64,000 bases of DNA from Stromatinia cepivora. Lineage: Eukaryota > Ascomycota > Leotiomycetes > Helotiales > Sclerotiniaceae. The position numbers and the translations under genes were made by a program. The notes below the pieces were generated by a model. It saw nothing but the letters and a program-made list of their open reading frames with translations. It was not told where the DNA came from and ran no database searches. This document shows positions 48,251-58,793 of this stretch, one piece after another; the first letter of the stretch is position 1, and every line of letters begins with the position of its first letter. The stretch covers positions 1,026,746 through 1,090,745 of the forward strand of contig RCTD01000022.1 in the NCBI GenBank assembly GCA_014898415.1, in the 5' to 3' direction.

Positions 48251-49049
48251 TTAAATGGCAGCTCTGAACTTAGCACCATTCAGTGTTCTCTTCGACCTCC
48301 GAGCTCCTCCAGGAATATTGATAACTCGACCAGGTTGGAGCAAATCGGGGTTTGTGATTTGTGGGTGGGCATTTTCCGAAGCTTGGTTAGTGGCTCCAAG
48401 TTGAGGTACCAAATTGTGATTGGGCTCTCATTCTTTTGGTAGTGTAAGTTTTGGGGTAGGCTCCAGGGTAGAGTGAGTTGACTCTAATGATGTTTGGATC
48501 GGCTGCTTCCAAAGCGGCGACAGTAATTCCATTAGCGGCAGCGATACTGGTGAGTGTATCTCCTAGCTTAACGGTGACAGTTTTGACTGCTTGTGTTGCG
48601 CAAGGATCGGAGGTAGAAGGAGCAGTAGGAGCAGGAGTAAAAGTAGGAGGTTGAAGGTTGATGGCCAGTCCTGGTTGGATCAATTCATGGTCTGTGACTT
48701 CTGGGTTCGCTGTTTCGAGATCGGCCAATGTGACTCCATTGTCTTTTGCAATATCGAAAAGAACATCGCCTTACTTGACAGTGTATTTAGAGTATGATGC
48801 GGAGGTGGTTGTAGAACCAGTAGAGCACGACGGTGAGGCACCAGAGGAGCTTGGCAATGGATAAATTGAGGCAGAACATGATACAATTGTAGTTGTGGAA
48901 GCGCAAGGGGTAGAACAGGTGGAGCCGGTTGAAGAACCAATCACACTTGATAATAGTGTAGTTGGTAAAGTGACAGCTGGCACCACACTGGATGACAGAG
49001 TGGTAGCTATACTGGATGGTGGATTGTAAGCTGGTACAGAAGCCACACT

Positions 49050-49650
49050 GGTTGGGTGTATAGAAATTATGGTGGATTGTAAATTGATATGGAAACCATA
49101 CTGGTTGGGTGAGCAAAAGTTAATGGTGGGTTGTAAGCCGGTACGGAAATTACACTGGATAAGTGAACTGAAGGTATACTGAATAACAGATTATAAACCG
49201 GTATGGAAATTATATTGAATAAATGAACAAAAGATATACTGACTGATGGATTATAAATCGATATGGAAACCATATTGATTGGATAAGCAGAAGATATATT
49301 AAATAGTAGGTTATAAATTGGTACAGAAACTATACTGAATAAATGAACTGAAGGTATACTAAGTAACGGATTACAAGCCGATATGGAAATCACATTAAAT
49401 AGATAAACCAAAGGTATACTGGATAATGGATTATAAATTGGTATAGAAATTATATTAAATAGTGGAATAGAAATTGAGGTAGTGATTAATGATAATATAC
49501 TAGATGAGTGAACCGAAGGTATACTGGATGATGGGTTGTAAACTGGTACAGAAACCACATTGGATGGGAAGATTGAAGGTATACTGGGTGGGTAAACAGA
49601 AGATATACTGGATGGCAGAATAGAAGGTATACTGGACGGGGGAATGTAAC
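49050..49650 (-). repeat. 60-bp coding minisatellite in LysM pseudogene
   Basis: About nine or ten degenerate copies of a 60-bp unit, read on the minus strand as 20 residues of the form YNP.SSIPSVHL..IVSVP. Copies near 49500-49650 and 49050-49100 are G-richer on the + strand. Central copies (49180-49480) show many G-to-A changes on + (C-to-T on the coding strand), e.g. ggatg to gaata, as in RIP-like decay. Confidence 0.85.
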
Positions 49651-49891
49651 CCGGAATGGTTTCTGGCCCCACGCCGGATTGCAGAACTGAAGATATACTG
49701 GTTGGTTGAATGTAAGATGGGACAGAAATGCCGGGTACGTTGGTTGGTTAGATGGAAGTTGGGATAAAAATGCTGGGCACGCTGGTTGGTTGAATGTAAG
49801 ACATGACGGGCGTGAGAATGGAAGCTGGGTCAGGAACCCCTGGCACTATACTCGATGGAAGAACGGGAGCTGGGGCAGTGTCCTTTGGTAC

Positions 49892-49997
49892 CCTAAAGAA
49901 TTTGTTTCTAGATTACCTATTTTATTGGATGCAACTTGTAATGGTCTTCAACATTTGAGTGGTATGACAGCAGATATACATCTAGCTCAAAGAGTTA
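49892..49997 (+). other. Inserted fragment of mitochondrial-plasmid-type RNA polymerase
   Basis: On the + strand (opposite to the LysM gene) about 35 codons read PKEFVSRLPILLDATCNGLQ and continue HLSGMTADIHLAQRV. This matches motif A of single-subunit T7-like RNA polymerases: Asp as metal ligand in DATCNGLQH, then the following helix. The wording LPILLDATCNGLQHLS is of the type found in fungal mitochondrial linear plasmids (kalilo/maranhar class) rather than nuclear Rpo41, whose form is nearer QDGTCNGLQH. The fragment is bracketed by GGTAC direct repeats (49887-49891 and 49998-50002). Without it and one repeat copy, the LysM-side frame runs on without a break at that point. No start, stop or flanking polymerase sequence is present, so it is a non-functional fragment. 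Confidence 0.85.
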
Positions 49998-50134
49998 GGT
50001 ACAATAGAAGCTATCGTCGCTGTAGTGATCGTTGGTATAATAGAAGATGGGGTGGAGACAAATGGTATATGGATAGCAGCGGCAGTGGAAGTAAGTCTAG
50101 TGGCCGTAATGAGGGTATTGCGTTTGCAATTCAT

Positions 50135-51185
50135 CTCAACTGGTGCTTTGAATTGAAAAGGTAAGATAGTCGAGTTTGGAAGTGTAAGAAACTAGAAGAG
50201 AACGAGAATTCGACTTCCGAGGGAAAATACTTATATGAGAATAAATCGCGCCATTGAGTAAGCATGAACTATCACCAACTAAGAAAAACAATCCTTTTCC
50301 TGGTTTTCCTCCACTTGGACACATCATACGCCAAACAAGAGATGGGAAGACACCGTTGAAAAACTAAGATATCTCTGTCTAGTCTATCAATCCTTGGTGA
50401 ATTTGGACAACAAGGTTATTGTTATAATTCTGGAGCCGTTAAAGCTCGCAAGCATTCCTTCAAGTTGCATTAACAGAGTTGGGCGAGTGAATACAAAGCC
50501 TCTGCCTCGAATCAACACCCAGATTTTCCTAGTTTCTTGCACGGATCATCTCCATCATCATCATTCTTTCGAGACCAGAACATTCATTACAAGTCAAGAT
50601 GAAAATTCCATTCGTCTCTTTTGAAGAGAAAAGAATCAAGAAGCAAGGAAAGATCCGAGGAAATGGATAGTCTAGTGGTATTGAAATCACAACTTGGAGT
50701 TCTATGTGATAACTTCGCCTATTCACACCTGCGTAGAGAAACCTAACCGCACGGAGAGTATCGGAGCTAAACCACTGCTGAGTGACAATGTCGTGCAGCA
50801 CTTACTGTGAAATACAAGAAAGAATCAATGGATAAAATACTAGGTTCGAGACCATTAACGATGTTCTCCGTTCACCTGTAGTTAGGGTGTCTACTCATAC
50901 TTAAGTCTATATTGTGGGCCTTTCAAATGTCAAAAGGTGGGTGATCGTATACTGGTACCCAAAATGGGGAACCCGTATGAAAATAAACTTGTTCGAGTAC
51001 CGAAGTTTGTTGATACCGAAAAGTTCATTCAAAATTATAGTAGTACCATTACTCAACCTAGTGTAACGGTTAAAATTCAATTCTTGGAATCTCAATAAAA
51101 TTATGGATTATCTGCTACTTACTTGGAGCGGATCGGTGGTTGATCTTTCAACCAACACAGGCTATTAATAACCATATCGTCATGA
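50135..51185. other. Intergenic, 1.05 kb
   Basis: Upstream region of the LysM pseudogene and 3' flank of URK1. No supported gene; ORFs of 90 aa or less lack features. Confidence 0.5.
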
Positions 51186-53055
51186 TCAACACCCAAAGTA
51201 CTTCTTTTCGATCCACCTTTCCTCATAGTCCTGAATGATTGTGCATACCACAACCCTAACGTTTGGGAAAACTTTTGTAAGTCGATTTAATCCCATTTTT
51301 CCTGCAGTGTAAGTTACAAATACAATCTTCTCTTGTGGTACTCCATGATCCACAAGAACTTGAACTGACATAAGTGCGGCTCCCCCACTTGACATTTGCG
51401 GATCAAGTAACAGAACACTATCGTGTTTGTCAATATTGTCTGGCAATTTTAAAAAATGCAATTCTGGTTCACCGGTTCGAATATTCGATTGAATTAACAG
51501 TCTTCCAGTTTTGCAGTCCGGAATGACCCGCTTCAAGCCAGTTTCCAGAGCTCCTCCTGCACGAAGGATAACAACAGCACTAACTTCGCCAGTAGCTATT
51601 AAGCCTTGGTACTTGTTACCGATTGGAGTCTCAACAGTTTTTTCTGTAAAGAATATATTGTTCATAGCACTGTAGTTTGTTAGAAATGATACAGTATAAT
51701 CAATCCCAGGAAAGTCAAGCACATGATGACCTACTGTTCAACGAGTAAAGTAGCAATTCGATCGAAATAGAAAACAAATTCTTCGGCTGGAGTTCCTATA
51801 TCTTGGATGATGGTATTCATCCCCTTGAACTGGGGTGTTTGCTCCAAAAGAAGAACTGATTTGGATAGAGGCTCATCCTCAGCACCTAAACCCAGTTTCT
51901 TTAAGGCCATAATGTGTGCTATTGATTTTTCTTTTAATGTCCGCTGGATGTATTGTACAACCATGTCTGTCAAGAAATCAATAAAGCGCAAGATTGTGTG
52001 CATAGAACTGGACTTACTAATGGCAACTCGATTTTCTACACCTCGTGGTACAATGATATCTGTTCAAAGGATTAGGTCTGTGGCGAAACATCATGGAACC
52101 ATACAGAGGCGAAGCTCATCTTGTGGTACATTAGGTGAGAAGTCTTACCCGCAATTTCTCCTTGAGGCTCTACATATCGTTGAAAGTTCGGCTTCACGAA
52201 ACCAAACCATTGCTTGATAACTCCTTCAATATCTCTACCTCGTTCTGCGACATCTCTAAGAACTAGTAAATTTGAATTAGTTAACTCATCGTTAATCAGA
52301 CAGTGTTTGTCATTTGCCGTCTGAAATTGGTCGCTGATATAGAGAAATATGGAGAAAGAGCCATACTTCTCCGGGACAAACAAGTATCTCCATCTGCTTG
52401 ACAGAATATCTGGAAAAAGTTAGTCCTCCAAAATCAGATTTCTTCCTTAACTCGTGAAAAAAGGTACCTTCATATCTAACAACTCCAGGACTCGAGGGTC
52501 GTATAATGCGAATATACCCTCCAATATAAGTACGTGCGGGGAATAAATTGACGTGGTCTCCTTCTCTCGGGCATGCTTTGCGAACGAATAAATAGGAATT
52601 TCTGCTCTCTTGCTAAAGAACGATGTCAATGACATGAAAATAGACCTGCTGGATAAAATACATCGGGGTTTGGGTCTTCTTCTCATTCATAGTAAAAGTT
52701 CAAAAAACTTACCCCGCTTTTAGGTCTCTCAATATTTCGACCAGGACATCGAAATCTATCGCATCCGGAGAATCAAAGTCATACTCGTTCAAAAATGCTT
52801 TCCGTGATCCTTCCTCGTCTAAAGACTTATAGAACGAATCCTATTTCATATTCATTAATAGGTCATCTAGTATAGGCGCAAGGAGAAAACATAAATTACC
52901 ATGCTGAGAATGCAAACCCATGGCAGATTCATCTGAGAAATAATGGCATGTGACAGAGTAGATTTTCCTGATCCAGAACTTCCAGCAATGCCTATGATAC
53001 TCACTCCAGCCCACGGTGGGGAGTAGTGAGCTTGTTCTTTCACAGATACAGCCAT
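51186..53055 (-). CDS. URK1: Uridine/cytidine kinase with C-terminal UPRT-like domain
   Basis: ATP/GTP-dependent phosphorylation of uridine and cytidine in pyrimidine salvage (family knowledge). Eight exons: 52900-53055, 52713-52840, 52468-52612, 52367-52409, 52149-52262, 52018-52059, 51735-51966, 51186-51669; all phases agree; about 447 aa. The P-loop is [12 protein letters not shown] at about residues 22-33. Further uridine-kinase blocks are [35 protein letters not shown] and [21 protein letters not shown]. The C-terminal half is phosphoribosyltransferase-like ([24 protein letters not shown]-loop region [14 protein letters not shown]), as in yeast Urk1, where UPRT activity is not expected. 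Intron-dense compared with neighbours. Divergent from GID8, with 468 bp between starts. Confidence 0.93.
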
Positions 53056-53523
53056 GGTGAAAGGTGGAAAATAAATGTTGGTAGATTATATTGTTTTAAG
53101 ATATAACTTTGCAAATTTCAACTATCCATAATAAGAGGGTAAATAATATATAAACAATTTCGAGTATGGCAGCAATATATACAGAAGCAATTAGTTCCTC
53201 ACTGCGGTACGTATCCTCGGTTGGAGGGGTACCTTCTTGTCGTCTTTTTTTTTTAATATCACGTGATAAAAATATTAGTGAGGCTCTTTAAAGCTAAGCC
53301 TATCAAAGTTTAGACTCTGCAGCAAGCTTCTACTTTTATTAACTTGAAAATCCAAGATTACCTTTTCTTTTCCTTTTACAATAACACCTTTTTTTTTCGG
53401 CCATTTATCTTTTCTTCATTCACACCCACAGAAATTTATAATAATTGTACAGTGCTGGACACTTTCAAGATCAACTACAATTGTTTTTCATTCATTAATA
53501 GAGAAGAGATAACACTTTCAATA
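53056..53523. promoter_or_regulatory. Divergent promoter URK1/GID8 with CACGTG palindrome
   Basis: The 468 bp between the two starts contains a perfect 12-bp palindrome TATCACGTGATA at 53257-53268. It matches an E-box/Cbf1-type bHLH site, next to a T-rich tract (53245-53254). It may serve either gene. Binding is inferred from the motif only. Confidence 0.45.
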
Positions 53524-54827
53524 ATGGTACGCACAAAAGAATGCATATCCAAAGTTCATCGATACCTCATAGATACCAGTTGCTGACTCCAGCCATAGGC
53601 TTCTTCAACAGCTACCGCAACACCTTCACGACTTAATACTTTTGACCGACCACCTTTACGAACTGATTTTGAAAAGCGTGTCGATGATGTAAAACCGATG
53701 AAGAGGTATGAATTCCATCTCTCATTTCACACCCTGGTGCTTCATTCAAGCTCCATCCTTGGCAATCTTTATATGATGACTTTCATCAACTGGGAATCTC
53801 TCCTAAAAATTACGCATGCGGAGAACAAAATTAGTTGTTAACTGATATTAATGCCACTCTTATCAATTTGGCTGTCGCCCAACCCGATACGACTCCATGA
53901 TACAGAGCTAAACTAACATTTCTATTCATCAATAGTGACATCAATGCCCTGATTTTAGATTACCTCACAACTGAAGGTTATCCATCTGCCGCCGCAAGGT
54001 TCTCTAAAGAAGCGAATCTTAAGCCACAACAAGAAGAAGAGTCTGTTAAAGCTCGTCAAGCTATTCAACATTCCATTCATTTGGGAAGTATACAAGATGC
54101 TATTGAGGCACTTAATGAACTAGAACCTCAGGTTAGTCTTATGTCTTTTTACTTCTATCTACTTCCTTGCGATGATTATACAAGTTTCATGCACCACTCA
54201 TATAGCCTTCAGGTCGTTGATGAGATACAATACCATACTTCAGTCCTCAGTATGAGCAACTTTCAAAATCAGCATTCATTCTTATTCATTATACGTCCGT
54301 AGAATGATCGCTAACTTTATGAAAAGGTTCTCGAAAACAACCCGGCCCTTCATTTCTCGCTCCTACGACTACAATTGGTTGAGCTTATACGGAGTTGTAA
54401 TGCAACTCCAGGCAGTGATATCACTCCCGCCCTGAACTTTGCGACTACTCAACTTGCGCCTCGAGCGCCAGCTAATCCAGAATTTTTGGAAGATCTTGAA
54501 AGGACAATGGCTTTACTGATTTTTCCTTCGGATAATCTGGAGCCACAATTAGCTGCTCTACTACATCCTGATCTTAGAAGGTCTGTTGCAGATAAAGTGA
54601 ACAAAGCTATACTGCAGTCTCAGAATAAACGTCGAGACGCAGCCATTAGAGATCTTGTTCATCTACGTGCCTGGGCTGAGAACAGTGCACGAGATGCAAA
54701 AAAATCGATACCAGCTTCCATCGAACTGGGCCTAGATGGGGATAATGATGATGATGGTGGTGATGGTGATCATGATAACATACATGGGAATGGATCCCAT
54801 GCACACGAAGCGATGATGATGACATGA
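53524..54827 (+). CDS. GID8: GID8-like CTLH E3 ubiquitin ligase subunit
   Basis: LisH-CTLH-CRA protein of the GID/CTLH ubiquitin ligase, which degrades gluconeogenic enzymes in yeast (family knowledge). Best model: ATG 53524-53526 alone as first coding exon, then 53599-53705, 53936-54131 and 54327-54827; about 268 aa. Evidence for the 3-nt exon: ATG is directly followed by a donor (gtacgc). The next exon's frame has a stop (TAG) overlapping the acceptor ccatag and no ATG, and the product then begins M-ASSTATATPSRLNTFD. The LisH block is KSDINALILDYLTTEGYPSAAARF, with CTLH SVKARQAIQHSIHLGSIQDA and CRA from LHFSLLRLQLVELI. The tail is Asp/Gly/His-rich. The stop falls in a GAT-repeat region where the alternative frame gives RSDDDDMNEV; a late frameshift is possible. 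Confidence 0.85.
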
Positions 54828-55569
54828 ATGAGGTATAGGATTGGTTATATTTGGCGTTTGGGTTCCTGCCAGTTTTATTATACCCCTTTCGAAGTTGATT
54901 CACATAGAACTTCTTCACAATGGCATGGGACGGAATTTGTGGTTTAGCGGCAGGAATAGTTATTTTTATTCATTCATAAAAGATCCGGATATCGGACTCC
55001 ACAATCAATATAAACTTGATTTGACACACTAGACCAAAGTGCATTACATATTGTGCTCATCGCAGACTGGAACCTTGAACGTTAAATTTATCTCATTGAC
55101 TGAAATAATACCTATTGTAAGTCCTCGAATATCAAGCCATTGAAACAAAAATATATATATGTGTGTGTAAGGTTAATGGAAAAAGATTATCACCAAATAA
55201 TTCTTTGGTTAATCACTACTCTACCATGATCTTTTTATTTTCATCTTTGTCCTCAGTACAACTTACATTCATCTAGTGGGGGCCGTTCCGACAGACCCGT
55301 GGAAAATACGTCAGAGAAGGAGGCCAGAAATTCAGAGCTTGGAATATGCTTCAATTGCTCTAGTACCAACACCCAGAAATTATTAATAGGAATGAATATT
55401 TCCGATTCAGCTTTTTAACCACCCTATTTCTACTCTCATTACCTACCTAGAAATAATTTTGTCTATCAATTGTCTATTCACTACCTACTACTTATTTAAT
55501 ATTTCCCAATTTCAATTCGAATTATGAACTTCAGTTAATAATAGAGAAAAGTTGTCACCAGAAAGTGTT
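54828..55569. other. Intergenic, 0.74 kb
   Basis: GID8 3' region and promoter of the NADH dehydrogenase gene; includes a short (TA)n(TG)n run near 55152-55169. No gene seen. Confidence 0.55.
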
Positions 55570-57726
55570 ATGACATACACAAGAATGCTCTTGCGGCAAC
55601 TTACCACATCTCTTGGGAGATTTGGCATAAATAAGTCTTTATTACTTCGCAGATCACCATATTCCCCATTCAATCAAACTGCATTATCCTTCGGCTCTCT
55701 GCCATGTCGAAACTTTTCTACGAATCCAAAGAAACCTCTGACAGCCATCACAAATCAAACGAAATGGAGAAAGCTTCCCATAACACGAAACGTTCGATTT
55801 GTATCTGGTAAACCTTTACCACAGCGACGATCAAAAGCTCTAAACTTTTTATATCGATCTGCGGCTTTACTTGGAGGTTCATTAATACTTCTGGGAGTCG
55901 GTGTTATTGGATTCTTCGTGTATGATGCCACGACATATCGCGAAGATCTCACATACTCGGATATTTGCATTTCGGAACTCGCATTGTCTCCACGGAGAGG
56001 AGGTCCTAAGAATTTACCTGTTGCTGAAGTGCAAATCGACGATGATGATACTGAGGAGATGCAAAAGCAGAAAGATAAGCCAAAATTGGTTATTCTCGGA
56101 GGTGGATGGGGAAGTGTCGCGTTGTTAAAAACTTTGAATCCCGATGATTATCATATCACTCTAGTTTCACCCACGAATTACTTCCTCTTCACACCTATGT
56201 TACCTTCTGCAACGGTGGGAACTTTGGAGTTTCGATCTTTAGTAGAACCAATTCGACGGATTATTACAAGAGTTAAAGGTCATTTCATAAGAGCTACAGC
56301 AGAAGAAATTGAGTTTTCGGAAAAGTTGGTGGAATTAGTAGGGAAAAGCCCGAGTGGTGAAGAAGTACGATTCTATCTACCATACGATAAACTGGTCATA
56401 GGAGTTGGATCAACAACAAATCCTCACGGAGTGAAAGGACTGGAGAATTGTCACTTCTTGAAAGATATTGATGATGCTCAGAGGATCCGAAATTCCATTT
56501 TGACTAATTTGGAATATGCATGCCTACCAACAACATCTGATGATGAACGGAGGAGATTACTTTCTTTCGTCGTTAGCGGGGGTGGTCCTACAGGAGTAGA
56601 ATTTGCTGCTGAATTATTCGATCTTCTTAATGAAGATCTCACGGCACACTTTCCTCGGATTCTTAGAAATGAGATATCCGTGCACGTTATTCAAAGTAGA
56701 GGCCATATTCTGAATACATACGATGAAGCCGTTTCCAAATATGCCGAGGACCGATTCGCCCGTGATCAGGTGGAAATCCTCACCAATTCCAGAGTTAAGG
56801 AGGTCAGACCCGATAAGATTTTATTCACTCAAAAGGGAGAGGGTGGCGAGTCTATCGTCAAGGAATTACCCATGGGATTTTGCCTTTGGTCTACGGGTGT
56901 TTCTCAAACCAAATTCTGCCAAACAGTATCTGCAGCACTTGGCTCCTCACAAACCAATCGTCATGCTTTAGAGACTGATACCCATCTTCGTCTAAATGGC
57001 ACACCTCTAGGGGATGTCTATGCAATTGGTGATTGCGCAACCGTTCAAAACAACGTTGCGGATCACTTGGTTACCTTCCTTCGCACGCTTGCATGGGAGA
57101 AAGGTCAGGATCCCGAAAAAGTTCAACTCACGTTCCGCGATTGGCGAGATGTTGCACAGAGAGTACGAAAAAGATTTCCCCAAGCAGCCGATCACCTCAA
57201 ACGTGTCGATAAACTCTTCCAGGAATTCGATAAGGATCAATCCGGAACCCTCGATTTCGGCGAATTAAGAGAACTTCTCATGCAAATAGATAGTAAACTT
57301 ACATCCCTTCCCGCTACCGCCCAAAGAGCTCATCAGCAAGGTCAATATCTTGGACATAAATTCAACAAAATGGCAAAAGCGGAACCGGGAATGAGAGTCA
57401 ATGATATGAGGGATGGTGATTTGGATGAAGCTATTCATAAGGCTTTTGAATATCATCATTTAGGAAGTCTAGCATACATCGGAAATTCTGCAGTCTTTGA
57501 TCTTGGTGGTGGATGGAGTTTTGCAGGAGGTCTTTGGGCGGTTTATGCATGGAGAAGTGTATATTTTGCTCAGAGTGTGAGTTTTAGAACGAGATGTTTA
57601 TTGGCTATGGATTGGGCTAAGAGGACACTTTTTGGAAGAGGTATGCTATTCCTCCGGAGATTGGAGATGAATGAGTGCCATTGCGATAGCTAACTAACCT
57701 GGGAAACAGACCTGATGAATTGGTAA
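55570..57726 (+). CDS. External alternative NADH dehydrogenase with EF-hand
   Basis: Type II NADH:ubiquinone oxidoreductase on the inner mitochondrial membrane, non-proton-pumping. Exons 55570-57640 and 57710-57726 (17 nt, ending DLMNW); product about 695 aa. Arg-rich presequence with CRNFSTNPKK (about 46-55) and KPLPQRRSKALNFLYR, then a membrane anchor at about 96-117 (AALLGGSLILLGVGVIGFFVY). FAD-binding GGGWGS is at 177-182, NADH-binding SGGGPTGVE at 336-344 and the second FAD motif YAIGDCA at 484-490. An EF-hand loop DKDQSGTLDFGE at 554-565 lies in a long insert, as in Ca-dependent NDE-1 of Neurospora. The unspliced frame would end in an odd MNECHCDS tail. The intron (gtatgc, ctaac, acag) restores the usual FGRDL end. 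Confidence 0.93.
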
Positions 57727-57824
57727 ATGACCTAATGGTTGGTGGGCTGGGGTAAAGGGAAAAGGGCTGTGGTGGTGGGTATGTATTGTGGGATAATTTG
57801 GAGGGTGGATGAAAAGTTCTTATA

Positions 57825-57860
57825 CAGCACGGTTCTGCTACTAGTCGGCAGGTAGCTAGA
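57825..57860 (+). mobile_element. Solitary MITE-end remnant
   Basis: Starting after TA (57823-57824), CAGCACGGTTCTGCTACTAG then TCGG closely matches the left end of the 47340-47825 MITE (with small gaps). No partner inverted end was found within about 1 kb. It lies about 100 bp past the NADH dehydrogenase stop, likely in its 3' region. Confidence 0.45.
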
Positions 57861-58160
57861 GGTATTCTAAAAGCGCTACAACGAAAGACAGAATTAAAGA
57901 AATGATTTTCCCTAGAATTTATTACCCTAAGAAATTACTAGTTCCTTGAGCTTGAGACAAGGTAGATAGATGAATTCTCGCAATGGTTTTTTACATTCGT
58001 TCATTAGATAAGGTACTACGAGTCGGTAACTCCCTTTCTTCTTCCTTCTTTAATTAACATCCAGCATCCAGCATCCAGCATCCTCATTTTCTTCCCCTTG
58101 GTAGTCATTCAGTCGGTCAGTTATACCTCTACAATATTATTCATCTATGCCATTCATCTA

Positions 58161-58193
58161 GGGATATTGGGATATTGGGATATTGGGATATTT
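58161..58193. repeat. Tandem GGGATATT(G) repeat x4
   Basis: Four near-perfect 9-bp units of gggatattg in non-coding DNA between two convergent genes. Confidence 0.9.
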
Positions 58194-58793
58194 ATGGGGG
58201 TATGGGAGGATGAGTGCAAGTATATCCGCGCGAATGGATGGGTGGAGTGAGTAGAGTGAGTGGGTAAGGTTATATCCGAGTGAATGGATGGGATGGGTGG
58301 GTTGGTGGAGTTGAGAATATGCCTCTGTGAATGTTCCTCATGTGTGGGGGAATTAAATGCGCGGCAAGATTTGCTTGACTGGGTATAATTACTATGGTAT
58401 GGATGAGCTATTACTATTACTATTACTATTGAATAGATTGAATAAATTTCTGAGCTGCTAGGTCTATGTATGGGTATGGTATAAAATTTCATGAGTATCT
58501 ATCTATACATTTCGTTCGTTGGTTCGCTCGTTCGCTCGTTCGTTCATGCGTTTATCGCCCTCTTCAGGATGCATAATATGTATGGGGTGATGTGATATCA
58601 AACCACGAATCAAAAGAAATGAAGTTCCACTCTACTTTACCCCCCCCTCCCACCCCCCCCAACCCCACCCCACCAAAACACTGTAGTTGAGTTATTCACA
58701 ACCCGCATGAACATCAACCTTCCTACCTATCCCCCAACCCCACATCCCAAACCTTCCGCACTCAACTACACTGCACTCTTATTCCATCAAAAT

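Larger units (their letters stand above)
48251..50134 (-). pseudogene. Broken LysM-domain protein gene with Ser/Pro repeat linker
   Basis: Reading downward on the minus strand: a short N-terminus starting at ATG 50134 (MNCKRNTLITATRLTSTAAA), a Pro/Ser/Thr/Ile-rich region, 20-residue coding repeats (about 49050-49650), and a Ser/Thr/Cys-rich linker. Then come three LysM-like blocks: about 48780-48650, 48600-48460 (VTVKLGDTLTSIAAANGITV), and 48430-48290 (ITNPDLLQPGRVINIP). LysM domains bind chitin or peptidoglycan; fungal LysM proteins are secreted. At least five lesions break the frame: an insertion at 49892-49997, TAA at 49748-49750, a frameshift near 49070, TAA at 48771-48773 inside the first LysM (after YTVK), and a frameshift plus TGA near 48430-48445. 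Several stops fit CAA/CGA-to-TAA/TGA (C-to-T) change. Not expected to give a functional protein. Confidence 0.8.
57727..58793. other. Convergent 3' intergenic region with simple repeats
   Basis: Contains CATCCAG repeats (58059-58083), TTGGGATA-type repeats (58161-58193), ATTACT repeats (about 58408-58430), GTTCGCTC-type repeats (58511-58546) and a C-rich stretch (about 58639-58675). No gene seen. Confidence 0.7.

Noticed and set aside
49706..50164. 152-aa plus-strand ORF treated as one protein
   Set aside because: Only about 35 internal residues are polymerase-like. The rest is the antisense of the LysM Ser/Pro region, so this is not a gene.
50660..50735. tRNA-like A-box (tctagtggta) near 50670
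   Set aside because: No matching B-box (GGTTCGANTCC) at the right distance and no cloverleaf could be drawn.
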